Shown here piece by piece: positions 6,362-12,175 of a stretch of DNA of 12,175 nt. Source of the DNA: an uncultured Cryptobacterium sp. (GTDB lineage: Bacteria; Actinomycetota; Coriobacteriia; Coriobacteriales; Eggerthellaceae); the NCBI GenBank assembly GCA_900554685.1, contig USIG01000042.1, forward strand, positions 1 through 12,175, read 5' to 3'. The notes beneath the pieces are model-generated. The model searched no databases. It saw nothing but the letters and a program-made list of their open reading frames with translations, and was not told the origin of the DNA. Position 1 is the first letter of the stretch, and every line of letters starts with the position of its first letter. The translations under genes and the position numbers were made by a program.

Positions 6362-8144
6362 AGCGCTCCTTAACACCTTGCAGAGGAACCGAAACCTCAA
6401 TAAGAGAAATTCCCGGTGTGCCTATACGCTCGCGCAGTGCCTGGCGAAACTCTTCAAGGTTTTCCGTTTTTTGGGCAAACACACCAAACGCCCTCGCAAC
6501 AGCACAGAAATCAACCTGCTGAGGTGTCAAAAAGAGCCTCTCGAAATAGGGGTCATTTGATTGCTGCGGAAGCATGTCAAAAATTGCACCACCTTGATTG
6601 TTGAGAAGTACTACAACAACACTTGGCCTTCGCCCACCCTCTTTTTCCTGCAGAAGCATTTCTCCTTGAAGAGCAAATGCATTGAGATCATGAAGAAGAG
6701 TCAAATCTCCCGTAAGGAATACGCTCTGTTGAAATTCTTGAGCAGCACCAAGCGCGGTAGAAAGGGTGCCATCTATTCCGTTCAGACCCCGATTAGCTAA
6801 CACCGTAAGGCGCTTGCCTCGCGTAAAGTAGAATTCATCGACAGCGCGAATTGCCATACTGTTAGCGCTAAACAACAGCGATTCTGAAGGAATTTCATTC
6901 AAGAGCGTCTGTACATAAGAGCCTTCAAAATCGTTGTTTTCCAACAGATCAGAAGACAAAAGGCGCTCCGAACGGTTGCGATCAAGCATGCCCCATTCCT
7001 GAATAGAGAGCGGCAGATGGGCCTCTTCATCTGGCATTTCCTCAAAATCGTATGATACTGCTTCAAGCAAAGCGACCACGAAATCAAGAGGATTAGCTGC
7101 AACAAACGTAGTTGTTTGCGCGTTGAAATCACGTGAGGCTTGCACATCGACCACAATCTGAGCTGGACGAAGAGATTCGATTGCCTGAGCGGTTCGCTTT
7201 GAAACCGGATATCGACCAAAACGCACCACCACCTCGAATTCAGGCATAGCAGGCGTGTTCATAATTTGATCGTAGCCACAGATTACCGCCGGATGACCAT
7301 AGGAGCGAAGTTGAGAGAGCGGATCGGCCAAAAGAGGTGCATCAAATCGCTCGCTGAAAGCGAGCAATGCCTGTACTTCACGATCGCGCCTTGCCTGATC
7401 GTGCAGAGCCGAAGGAGAAAAAGTTCCCTCTCCCGCTAGAACAATCACTTTGTGGTTATCTAAATAGGTCGCAAGAATATCGGACTCCTGCGCGGTAAGC
7501 CCCCTGTCAGCACGCACAATTCCCGGCAAAACGTCACAGCCTTCAATACGTCCCTTAGAGAAAAGATCATCCTGTTCAAGAGTGGGCACGAGTGGCTCAT
7601 CAAAGGGGAAGTTCGCATGAACCGGAGCTGCCGCAAGAGTACCTGGAGCAGCACAGGCAACCATTTCTCGTGCGACCTGGCGAACGTAGGCAATCTTTTT
7701 TTCACTGGCGCTCGGCTCGGCCATACTGAAAAACTGTCTTACGTGATCGGAATAAACTTTATCCTGGTCACACGTTTGAGGAGCCCCCAGTTTTTGAAGA
7801 CGAGCAGGTCTATCCCCCGTCAAAATCAAAAGCGGTACACGGCTTGATTCTGCCTCCAGTACGGCTGGATAGTAATTCGCCACTGCAGTTCCTGAAGTGC
7901 AAATCAAAGCGACTGCTTTGCTACTTGCCTTGGCAAGTCCTAGTGCAAAAAATCCCGCACCGCGTTCGTCAACATCAATATAAAGTCGAAAGGCTGCCCC
8001 GAAACGTTTATGAGCCTCATAAACAACCATCGCCAAAGGAGTCGATCGCGATCCGGGACTTACCACAACGTCACGTACCCCTAAACGCATAAGTTCATCA
8101 AAAAACGAACCAATATATAATCCAAGTTCTTCTGATTTATCCAT
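6345..8144 (-). CDS. menD: 2-succinyl-5-enolpyruvyl-6-hydroxy-3-cyclohexene-1-carboxylate synthase
   Basis: A thiamine-diphosphate enzyme that adds the succinyl-semialdehyde unit from 2-oxoglutarate to isochorismate, the first committed step of menaquinone synthesis. Across 599 residues, typical MenD features are visible: VVSPGSRSTPLA (27-38), DERGAGFFALGLAK with the cofactor-activating Glu60 (59-72), CTSGTAVANYYPA (82-94), LTGDRP (108-113) and NRGLNGIDGT (451-460). The ThDP/Mg motif begins TGDLTLLHDLN (478-488) and ends LLNNQGGAIF (513-522). The length is slightly above the E. coli enzyme. The frame extends 18 codons upstream, but ATG at 8144 is preferred: GAGGTG lies seven bases before it and the family-like N terminus begins there. 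It overlaps menH by 17 bases downstream. A 154-base gap with a small ORF and a hairpin separates it from menF. Confidence 0.97.
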   Translation of the reverse strand: MDKSEELGLYIGSFFDELMRLGVRDVVVSPGSRSTPLAMVVYEAHKRFGAAFRLYIDVDERGAGFFALGLAKASSKAVALICTSGTAVANYYPAVLEAESSRVPLLILTGDRPARLQKLGAPQTCDQDKVYSDHVRQFFSMAEPSASEKKIAYVRQVAREMVACAAPGTLAAAPVHANFPFDEPLVPTLEQDDLFSKGRIEGCDVLPGIVRADRGLTAQESDILATYLDNHKVIVLAGEGTFSPSALHDQARRDREVQALLAFSERFDAPLLADPLSQLRSYGHPAVICGYDQIMNTPAMPEFEVVVRFGRYPVSKRTAQAIESLRPAQIVVDVQASRDFNAQTTTFVAANPLDFVVALLEAVSYDFEEMPDEEAHLPLSIQEWGMLDRNRSERLLSSDLLENNDFEGSYVQTLLNEIPSESLLFSANSMAIRAVDEFYFTRGKRLTVLANRGLNGIDGTLSTALGAAQEFQQSVFLTGDLTLLHDLNAFALQGEMLLQEKEGGRRPSVVVVLLNNQGGAIFDMLPQQSNDPYFERLFLTPQQVDFCAVARAFGVFAQKTENLEEFRQALRERIGTPGISLIEVSVPLQGVKERYGQYR

Positions 8145-8283
8145 ATACCTGCACCTCGCCTTCGCTGCATGCCCTACGTTCAGCTTCGATAAGCGCACTT
8201 TTCTTAATAATTACTGGAGAAGCGTCTGTCTTTGGCAACGCATAAAGCCACAGACTTGCCACCTGATCAGAGATTTTTACCAA
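8137..8283 (-). CDS. possible small ORF (48 codons) between menF and menD
   Basis: A frame in phase with menF stays open after the menF stop. From a TTG at 8283 it runs 48 codons to a TAA at 8137-8139, overlapping the first bases of menD (TATGGATAA contains the menD ATG). The start would have AAGG three bases upstream, which is too close to be convincing. The composition is protein-like but with no recognisable family: LVKISDQVASLWLYALPK begins it and EAERRACSEGEVQVYG ends it. If translated it could couple menF and menD expression. Alternatively it is chance openness of a short intergenic region, or the remains of a longer coding sequence. Confidence 0.2.
   Translation of the reverse strand: MVKISDQVASLWLYALPKTDASPVIIKKSALIEAERRACSEGEVQVYG
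8224..8255 (-). promoter_or_regulatory. stem-loop in the menF-menD gap
   Basis: On the minus strand GTCTGT and ACAGAC pair (6 bp). After a two-base GG bulge, CTTT pairs with AAAG, closing a 10-base loop. No T-run follows, so it is not an intrinsic terminator. Overlapping its end, TTGCCA followed 17 bases later by AGTAAT is a weak sigma-70-like promoter candidate for menD. The hairpin might act in mRNA processing or in regulating menD. This rests on base pairing seen by eye only. Confidence 0.35.
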
Positions 8284-8298
8284 GTACCTTGAGTCTAG

Positions 8299-9582
8299 TT
8301 ATTTTTCCGGCGCAACGAAAGCACTTAAAATAGTTTTGAGCTTTAGATCAATCTCATCAAATTCATCGCGAGCATTGCTGCCCTCTACCACACCGCATCC
8401 AGCATAAAGCCAGCCCGCTTCGCCGTCGAACACGCCTGAGCGAATAGCTACTGAAAATTCTCCGTCTCCGGCACCATCAATATAGCCTACCGCTCCACCG
8501 AAGAATCCTCGATTGTATGATTCTGCTTCTCGCAGAGCCATGAGCGCTTCGCCAACAGGAGTGCCAGCAAGAGCTGGTGTAGGATGAAGCTGACTCGCCA
8601 AGGACAACAAGCTTCGTCCTTCCATCACCTGGGCAGACACTGGTGTGCATAAATGCTGCACATGACGAAGTACCTTTAAAGAGGGCTTGTCGGGAATTAC
8701 AACGTTGTAGCAATTACGTCCAAAAACATCGCGCATGAAGCGCACGACGAATTCATGTTCGCGTCTATTTTTATCATCGCTCATCAATGCTTCGGCCCGC
8801 TGAATGCGCTCAGCTTCATTTTCTCCACAGGCAGTGGTACCAGCTAAGCACATACTTTCAACAGCAGATCCCTTTTTACGCACCAACAATTCAGGAGTAC
8901 AGCCACAAAAGAACACATCTCCATAGCGATACATAAACACACAGCCACGCGCATCGCCGTCAATCAAATTCACCAGCACATCTTTCGATGAGAAAGGCTC
9001 TTCGGTTTTCAGATAGATACGACGTGACGGTACAAATTTCTCAATGCGCTTGCTCTGGATTTTCGCCTGACCGCTGTTCATAACACGTTGCCACTCTTCA
9101 AACGAATCGCGCTTGAGCATATAGGGCATGCTTCGATGCGTGCGTGGTTTTGCTTCACGAATATGACGAACAAAACGCTCAACGCGTCCAGGATATACCG
9201 GGCCTAAGCTGTTAACCTGCAGAAAAGTACCCGATTCGTTTTGGATAAGCACCACCTCGGGCACCATTAAACGAACCTTAGGAAACGATGCCATCATGTC
9301 GTCTGCCGGTTTGGGATTTGAATCATCGAAGCGATTAAAGGAAAACAGAATTGGCTGTGAGGCCTTATCCCCCTGAAGAACTATATCGGCACTTTCCAGA
9401 GAGGGAATAGCAATGCACCTGCCCAATCCCATAAAACGATTGAGGCGTTCCTTGTCATAGTAGACAAACTGGTCGGTAAAACCTTTTTGCAGCGCACAAA
9501 AGGCATCAACAATATCTATAGAATTACCAAGAAAGGTTTTTTCCTTATCAAGGCAAACACTATGGGAAAAAATTTTAGTCAT
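8299..9582 (-). CDS. menF: isochorismate synthase (menaquinone type)
   Basis: A chorismate-utilising enzyme converting chorismate to isochorismate, the entry step of the pathway. The 427-residue protein has a variable N-terminal half and the conserved chorismate-binding C-terminal half: SKRIEKFVPSRR with the expected general base Lys182, CTPELLVRKKG with Glu231, LAGT (246-249), SDDKNRREHEFVV (268-280), HPTPALAGTPVGEA (333-346), SYNRGFFGGAVGYID (355-369) and AGCGVVEGSNARDEFDE (394-410) with Mg-binding Glu400. Isochorismate synthases for siderophores or salicylate share these motifs, but the menD-menH-menB neighbourhood makes MenF the natural call. ATG at 9582 follows the mazG stop by eight bases. 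Its ribosome binding site (AGAG about 12 bases upstream) is weak and overlaps the mazG stop, suggesting coupling. The stop is followed by the 154-base gap before menD. Confidence 0.94.
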   Translation of the reverse strand: MTKIFSHSVCLDKEKTFLGNSIDIVDAFCALQKGFTDQFVYYDKERLNRFMGLGRCIAIPSLESADIVLQGDKASQPILFSFNRFDDSNPKPADDMMASFPKVRLMVPEVVLIQNESGTFLQVNSLGPVYPGRVERFVRHIREAKPRTHRSMPYMLKRDSFEEWQRVMNSGQAKIQSKRIEKFVPSRRIYLKTEEPFSSKDVLVNLIDGDARGCVFMYRYGDVFFCGCTPELLVRKKGSAVESMCLAGTTACGENEAERIQRAEALMSDDKNRREHEFVVRFMRDVFGRNCYNVVIPDKPSLKVLRHVQHLCTPVSAQVMEGRSLLSLASQLHPTPALAGTPVGEALMALREAESYNRGFFGGAVGYIDGAGDGEFSVAIRSGVFDGEAGWLYAGCGVVEGSNARDEFDEIDLKLKTILSAFVAPEK

Positions 9583-9590
9583 AGCTTATA

Positions 9591-10568
9591 TCACTCTGTT
9601 ACACGAGATTTTTCTGCCACCTGGGATTTCTTGGCCTGGTCCCACAGCGCTTGCAGCTCGTCCATCGTAAAGTCCTCAAGATGCTTACCCTGCGCCCAGG
9701 CAACGCCTTCCATAAAAGACCATCGATCGCGGAACTTTTGGCAGGTAGCACGAAGCGCTGTTTCTGGATCAATTTTTTCTTTGCGGGCAACGTTTACCAA
9801 CGTAAACAACACATCACCAAATTCCAGCTCCATTGCTTTTGGGTCTCCTTCAGCGCAGGCCTGTTTGAATTCGGCAATTTCTTCGTCAACCTTTTCCCAC
9901 ACATCGGCAACACTGTCCCATTCAAAGCCCACAGATACTGCCTTGCGAGAAATTTTGCTTGCCTGCATCAGTGCAGGAAAGCTTACAGGAACACTGTCGA
10001 GTAACCCTTCAGGGGGCAGATTGTTCTGATCCTTGTCTACTCGCTTGCTGTTGGCACTGTTGCGTTCCTCATTTTTTACGCTATCCCAGATATCTAAAAC
10101 CTCACCGGATGAAGAAGCAGTTTTATCGCCAAAGACATGAGGATGACGACGAATCATTTTTTCATTCACGTCACGACATACCTCAGCGACAGTAAACTCG
10201 CCCGCATCAGAGGCAATCTGGCTTTGAAGCACCACCTGAAGTAAAACATCACCCAGCTCTTCGCGCAGGTGAGCGATGTCATTATGCTCAATAGCATCAA
10301 CGGCCTCATAGGCTTCTTCTATCATGTTGTGCGCGATAGAGGTGTGGGTTTGCTCGCGATCCCAGGGGCATCCATCGGGTGCGCGAAGAGCAGCTATCGT
10401 ATCAGCAAAGGCAGCAAAAGCACTGCCCGCATCAGGGCATGGCTGCCCCTGCTTGACAAAAGGCTGCGGTGCCTGATTCGCCTGAGTATGAGTTGTGTTA
10501 TCTGTTTGATCCGCCTGGATTTTCTGACTTGTCTGATCGCTTGGTTCTAGTGGATCTAATGAATTCAT
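9591..10568 (-). CDS. mazG: nucleoside triphosphate pyrophosphohydrolase with Gln/Thr-rich N-terminal extension
   Basis: A MazG-type all-alpha enzyme that hydrolyses (d)NTPs to monophosphates and pyrophosphate, usually seen as removal of non-canonical nucleotides. Two MazG domains are visible. The first is at about 52-145 with CPWDREQTH (67-75), EEAYE (84-88) and EELGD (103-107). The second is at about 213-300 with VGFEW, DEEIAEF (228-234) and ELEFGDVLF (247-255). These acidic clusters are the Mg-binding sites. The first ~45 residues are a disordered-looking stretch rich in Gln, Asp and Thr that typical ~260-residue MazG proteins lack. The chosen ATG at 10568 has GGGGGAG two bases upstream; an ATG eight codons earlier has no such site. 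Position between the ACT gene and menF, with gaps of 41 and 8 bases, indicates one transcript. Confidence 0.93.
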   Translation of the reverse strand: MNSLDPLEPSDQTSQKIQADQTDNTTHTQANQAPQPFVKQGQPCPDAGSAFAAFADTIAALRAPDGCPWDREQTHTSIAHNMIEEAYEAVDAIEHNDIAHLREELGDVLLQVVLQSQIASDAGEFTVAEVCRDVNEKMIRRHPHVFGDKTASSSGEVLDIWDSVKNEERNSANSKRVDKDQNNLPPEGLLDSVPVSFPALMQASKISRKAVSVGFEWDSVADVWEKVDEEIAEFKQACAEGDPKAMELEFGDVLFTLVNVARKEKIDPETALRATCQKFRDRWSFMEGVAWAQGKHLEDFTMDELQALWDQAKKSQVAEKSRVTE

Positions 10569-10609
10569 CGCTCCCCCTAGAAGTGATGTCAAACCGCATC
10601 TGTGTAAGC

Positions 10610-10879
10610 CTAGATGGAATACATTGCCTGGAATACTTCTTCACGCTGAATGATTACCTGGACGCCCAAATCTTCGCCAACCTTGGTTAGGGCTTCCTGA
10701 ACCTCGTTAAAATCAGCAATCGCTACATCAAGTTCTACCAGCATTGTCATGCTGAAAATATCATCCAAAATAGTCTGACTAATGTCGGCAATGTTGGCGC
10801 CTTTTTCTGCAAGAACACCAGAAATAGCTGCAACGATACCGCTTCGGTCTTTACCCAGAACTGAAATCACACAACGCAT
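10610..10879 (-). CDS. ACT-domain protein, UPF0237 family
   Basis: An 89-residue single-domain protein. The N terminus, VISVLGKDRSGIVAAISGVL, followed by GANIADISQTIL, is the beta-alpha-beta ligand-binding pattern of ACT domains. The length and composition match the UPF0237 group, small stand-alone ACT proteins thought to bind an amino acid or other small ligand and regulate a partner. In many genomes this family is paired with a UPF0210 (PFL-like, DUF711) protein; no such gene is in the window. ATG at 10879 has AAAGGA seven bases upstream. folE ends 27 bases upstream and mazG begins 41 bases downstream, so all three are probably co-transcribed. The ligand and biological role are unknown. Confidence 0.88.
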   Translation of the reverse strand: MRCVISVLGKDRSGIVAAISGVLAEKGANIADISQTILDDIFSMTMLVELDVAIADFNEVQEALTKVGEDLGVQVIIQREEVFQAMYSI

Positions 10880-10906
10880 TGAATTATCCTTTCGGTTTTG
10901 GGTAAC

Positions 10907-11512
10907 TTAGCGACCCATCAACAACGACAACGCCTCAGCGCGCGTTGCCGCACTTGCACTGCTTTTGAATATACCACGCACTGCACTGGTAGTCGTTTTT
11001 GAACCAGGTTTTTTCACGCCACGCATACTCATGCAGAGATGTTCCGCCTCCATGATGACAATAACGCCCTGAGGATTAAGCTGCTCCATCAGCGTATCGG
11101 CAACCTGCGACGTTAAACGCTCTTGCACTTGCGGGCGACGCGCAAACGCATCTACCAAACGAGCCAACTTCGAAATACCGCAAATGCGGCCACTTTTTGC
11201 GGGAATATAAGCAACATGAGCTTTTCCAAAAAAAGGTACGAGATGATGTTCGCACATGGAATAAAACGGAATATCATGCACGATGACCAATTCTTCATGA
11301 TGCTCATCAAAGGTAGTTTCAAAGTGAACAGCAGGATCTTCATAAAGGCCTGCGAATACCTCTTCATACATACGAGCAACACGTGAAGGAGTTTTTTGTA
11401 GCCCTTCACGATCAGGGTCTTCGCCAATTCCTTCCAGAATCATGCGAACGCCTGCTTCGATTTTTTCTAGGTCCATTGAGCCTTTCAAGGGCTCGCTTAC
11501 TTGTCCTGACAT
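10907..11512 (-). CDS. folE: GTP cyclohydrolase I
   Basis: A cytosolic zinc enzyme that converts GTP to 7,8-dihydroneopterin triphosphate and formate, the first step of tetrahydrofolate synthesis. The 201-residue length fits the bacterial enzyme. The signature FYSMCEHHLVPFFGKAHVAY (83-102) supplies Cys87 and His90, and EAEHLCMSMRGV (155-166) supplies Cys160, the third zinc ligand, and His158. GLQKTPSRVARMYEE (37-51) and GISKLARLVDAFARRPQVQE (112-131) are also typical. ATG at 11512 has GGGAAGG about six bases upstream; a second ATG 12 codons in is less well supported. It is the first gene after a strong terminator, so its promoter should lie in 11513-11650, although I found no convincing -35/-10 pair there. 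A short GCTGC...GCAGC inverted repeat at 11559-11576 lies in that interval. Confidence 0.97.
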   Translation of the reverse strand: MSGQVSEPLKGSMDLEKIEAGVRMILEGIGEDPDREGLQKTPSRVARMYEEVFAGLYEDPAVHFETTFDEHHEELVIVHDIPFYSMCEHHLVPFFGKAHVAYIPAKSGRICGISKLARLVDAFARRPQVQERLTSQVADTLMEQLNPQGVIVIMEAEHLCMSMRGVKKPGSKTTTSAVRGIFKSSASAATRAEALSLLMGR

Positions 11513-11652
11513 CTATTGCCTTCCCGCTGTGCGAGTTTAATTTCTTTACTAGTTTTCTGCTGCACTTAAAAGCAGCCTTTATAACCACCGTATTGTAGTA
11601 CAGAGCACTTTTACATGCACGTTTTAGCCCGACTTGTTTTACTTCTTGTCTC

Positions 11653-11693
11653 AAAAAAATATTCGCTCTTAATTGTTACCCAGGAGCGAATAT
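11653..11693 (-). terminator. strong intrinsic terminator after the hipA-like gene
   Basis: On the minus strand, ATATTCGCTC (11693-11684) and GAGCGAATAT (11668-11659) form a perfect 10-base-pair stem around a 15-base loop. The T-run that follows (11659-11653) overlaps the stem's last base. It starts 16 bases past the hipA-like stop codon. On the plus strand only a broken T-run follows, so bidirectional action is possible but weaker. Confidence 0.85.
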
Positions 11694-11708
11694 GTCTTTA
11701 GTTTTTTC

Positions 11709-12175
11709 TTATTCATGTATAGATATTCTTTGTTTCATATCTTCCATTATTATCTCGGCAGTTTTTTCTAAATCTGCTGCGGTCTCCTGCTTGGTGCATT
11801 GAGCAAGTAATTCTTCTAGTGCTGTATTACTTGCCTCCTTGATCGTTTCCACTAGTTCATCAAAAAGTGACCTGGCAATACGAAATGGTATCCCTGCCTG
11901 CTGAGCGGAATCTTTTATATCTTCCATAGTCACGTCATCTATTTTTCTACTTGGACACAAGGAAATACCCATTTCTCGATCAAATGGATAAATAGTTGTG
12001 CAATTCACGTCATAAAGAGGAGAGAGTGTTCGACTTCTCCAGTCGCTCGACCAAATAAATGAAAAGTTTTTTAAATGATTGTCGCAATTACCAATAAGGA
12101 AATCGAAAAGAATCTCTTGGAAGACGATATGAGCAGGACATAAAATTTGGAAGCTCCTCCTGCATGCATATTCGT
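11709..12175 (-). CDS. HipA-like serine/threonine kinase, C-terminal part (cut by window edge)
   Basis: The last 154 residues of a HipA-family protein; the beginning lies beyond the right edge. HipA proteins are kinases, in E. coli the toxin of a toxin-antitoxin pair that phosphorylates glutamyl-tRNA synthetase, and usually have a partner HipB encoded next door. The visible part contains FLIGNCDNHLKNFSF (residues 25-39), matching the HipA catalytic loop with Asp31 as the catalytic residue and Asn36 nearby. LSPLYDV (50-56) follows, with Asp55 as the expected metal-binding Asp. After these comes a helical C-terminal domain of normal size ending in a TAA stop, so this end looks intact. A GTG at 12006-12008 is internal to the gene, not its start. 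An intrinsic terminator follows 16 bases downstream. Lower G+C in this gene and the adjoining intergenic DNA than in the men genes (by eye) may hint at later acquisition. Whether it is a toxin or a stand-alone kinase cannot be told here. Confidence 0.8.
   Translation of the reverse strand, partial: EYACRRSFQILCPAHIVFQEILFDFLIGNCDNHLKNFSFIWSSDWRSRTLSPLYDVNCTTIYPFDREMGISLCPSRKIDDVTMEDIKDSAQQAGIPFRIARSLFDELVETIKEASNTALEELLAQCTKQETAADLEKTAEIIMEDMKQRISIHE

Noticed and set aside
6362..6400. 13-codon upstream extension of menH
   Set aside because: AAGGAG four bases before the ATG at 6361 marks that start; the longer form would overlap menD further without a site of its own.
8145..8198. 18-codon upstream extension of menD
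   Set aside because: The family-like N terminus and a well-placed GAGGTG favour the ATG at 8144; the extension has no ribosome binding site and no similarity to MenD N termini that I can see.
11513..11650. folE promoter (TACAAT or TATAAA elements on the minus strand)
   Set aside because: The -10-like hexamers near 11575-11600 have no acceptable -35 partner at 16-18 bases, so no promoter is called.
11709..12008. Stand-alone 99-codon gene starting at GTG 12008
   Set aside because: The frame continues upstream without a stop into clear HipA catalytic-loop sequence to the window edge, so the GTG is internal.
1..12175. CRISPR arrays, tRNA or rRNA genes, insertion sequences
   Set aside because: No regularly spaced repeats, cloverleaf-like segments, rRNA-like stretches, transposase motifs or flanking terminal repeats were seen on either strand.

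Overview
The window is a tightly packed, almost entirely minus-strand stretch of bacterial chromosome. It is dominated by a menaquinone (vitamin K2) biosynthesis cluster of the classical o-succinylbenzoate route. Base composition is mixed (roughly half G+C by eye, not counted). Start codons are preceded by clear Shine-Dalgarno motifs. The fused MenE-MenC protein, a MenC half resembling actinobacterial N-succinylamino-acid-racemase-type enzymes, and the PiT and ACT gene content make an anaerobic actinobacterium (Coriobacteriia/Eggerthellales-like) my best guess. That assignment is inference with modest confidence.

In the direction of transcription (right to left): (1) 12175-11709, the C-terminal 154 residues of a HipA-like kinase, ending at a strong intrinsic terminator (11653-11693). 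(2) 11512-8299, a compact run folE (GTP cyclohydrolase I), a small ACT-domain protein of the UPF0237 type, mazG (NTP pyrophosphohydrolase) and menF (isochorismate synthase), with gaps of 27, 41 and 8 bases. (3) 8144-5327, menD and a MenH-like hydrolase overlapping by 17 bases. (4) 5196-1625, menB and a menE-menC fusion, 14 bases apart. (5) 1268-219, a PiT-family phosphate permease starting with GTG. The last 218 bases at the left edge have no assignable gene.

The men genes together cover chorismate to 1,4-dihydroxy-2-naphthoyl-CoA: MenF makes isochorismate, MenD makes SEPHCHC, MenH makes SHCHC, the MenC half makes o-succinylbenzoate, the MenE half activates it to the CoA ester and MenB closes the second ring. 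The DHNA-CoA thioesterase, the prenyltransferase MenA and the methyltransferase MenG are not in the window. FolE starts pterin/folate synthesis and MazG is a house-cleaning enzyme. Their link to menaquinone is probably only co-transcription.

I see no clearly novel multi-gene system. The items most worth a second look are the MenE-MenC fusion, a repeat-built insertion in the MenH-like protein, a small ORF plus stem-loop filling the menF-menD gap, paired stem-loops in the menB leader, and the HipA-like gene running off the right edge.
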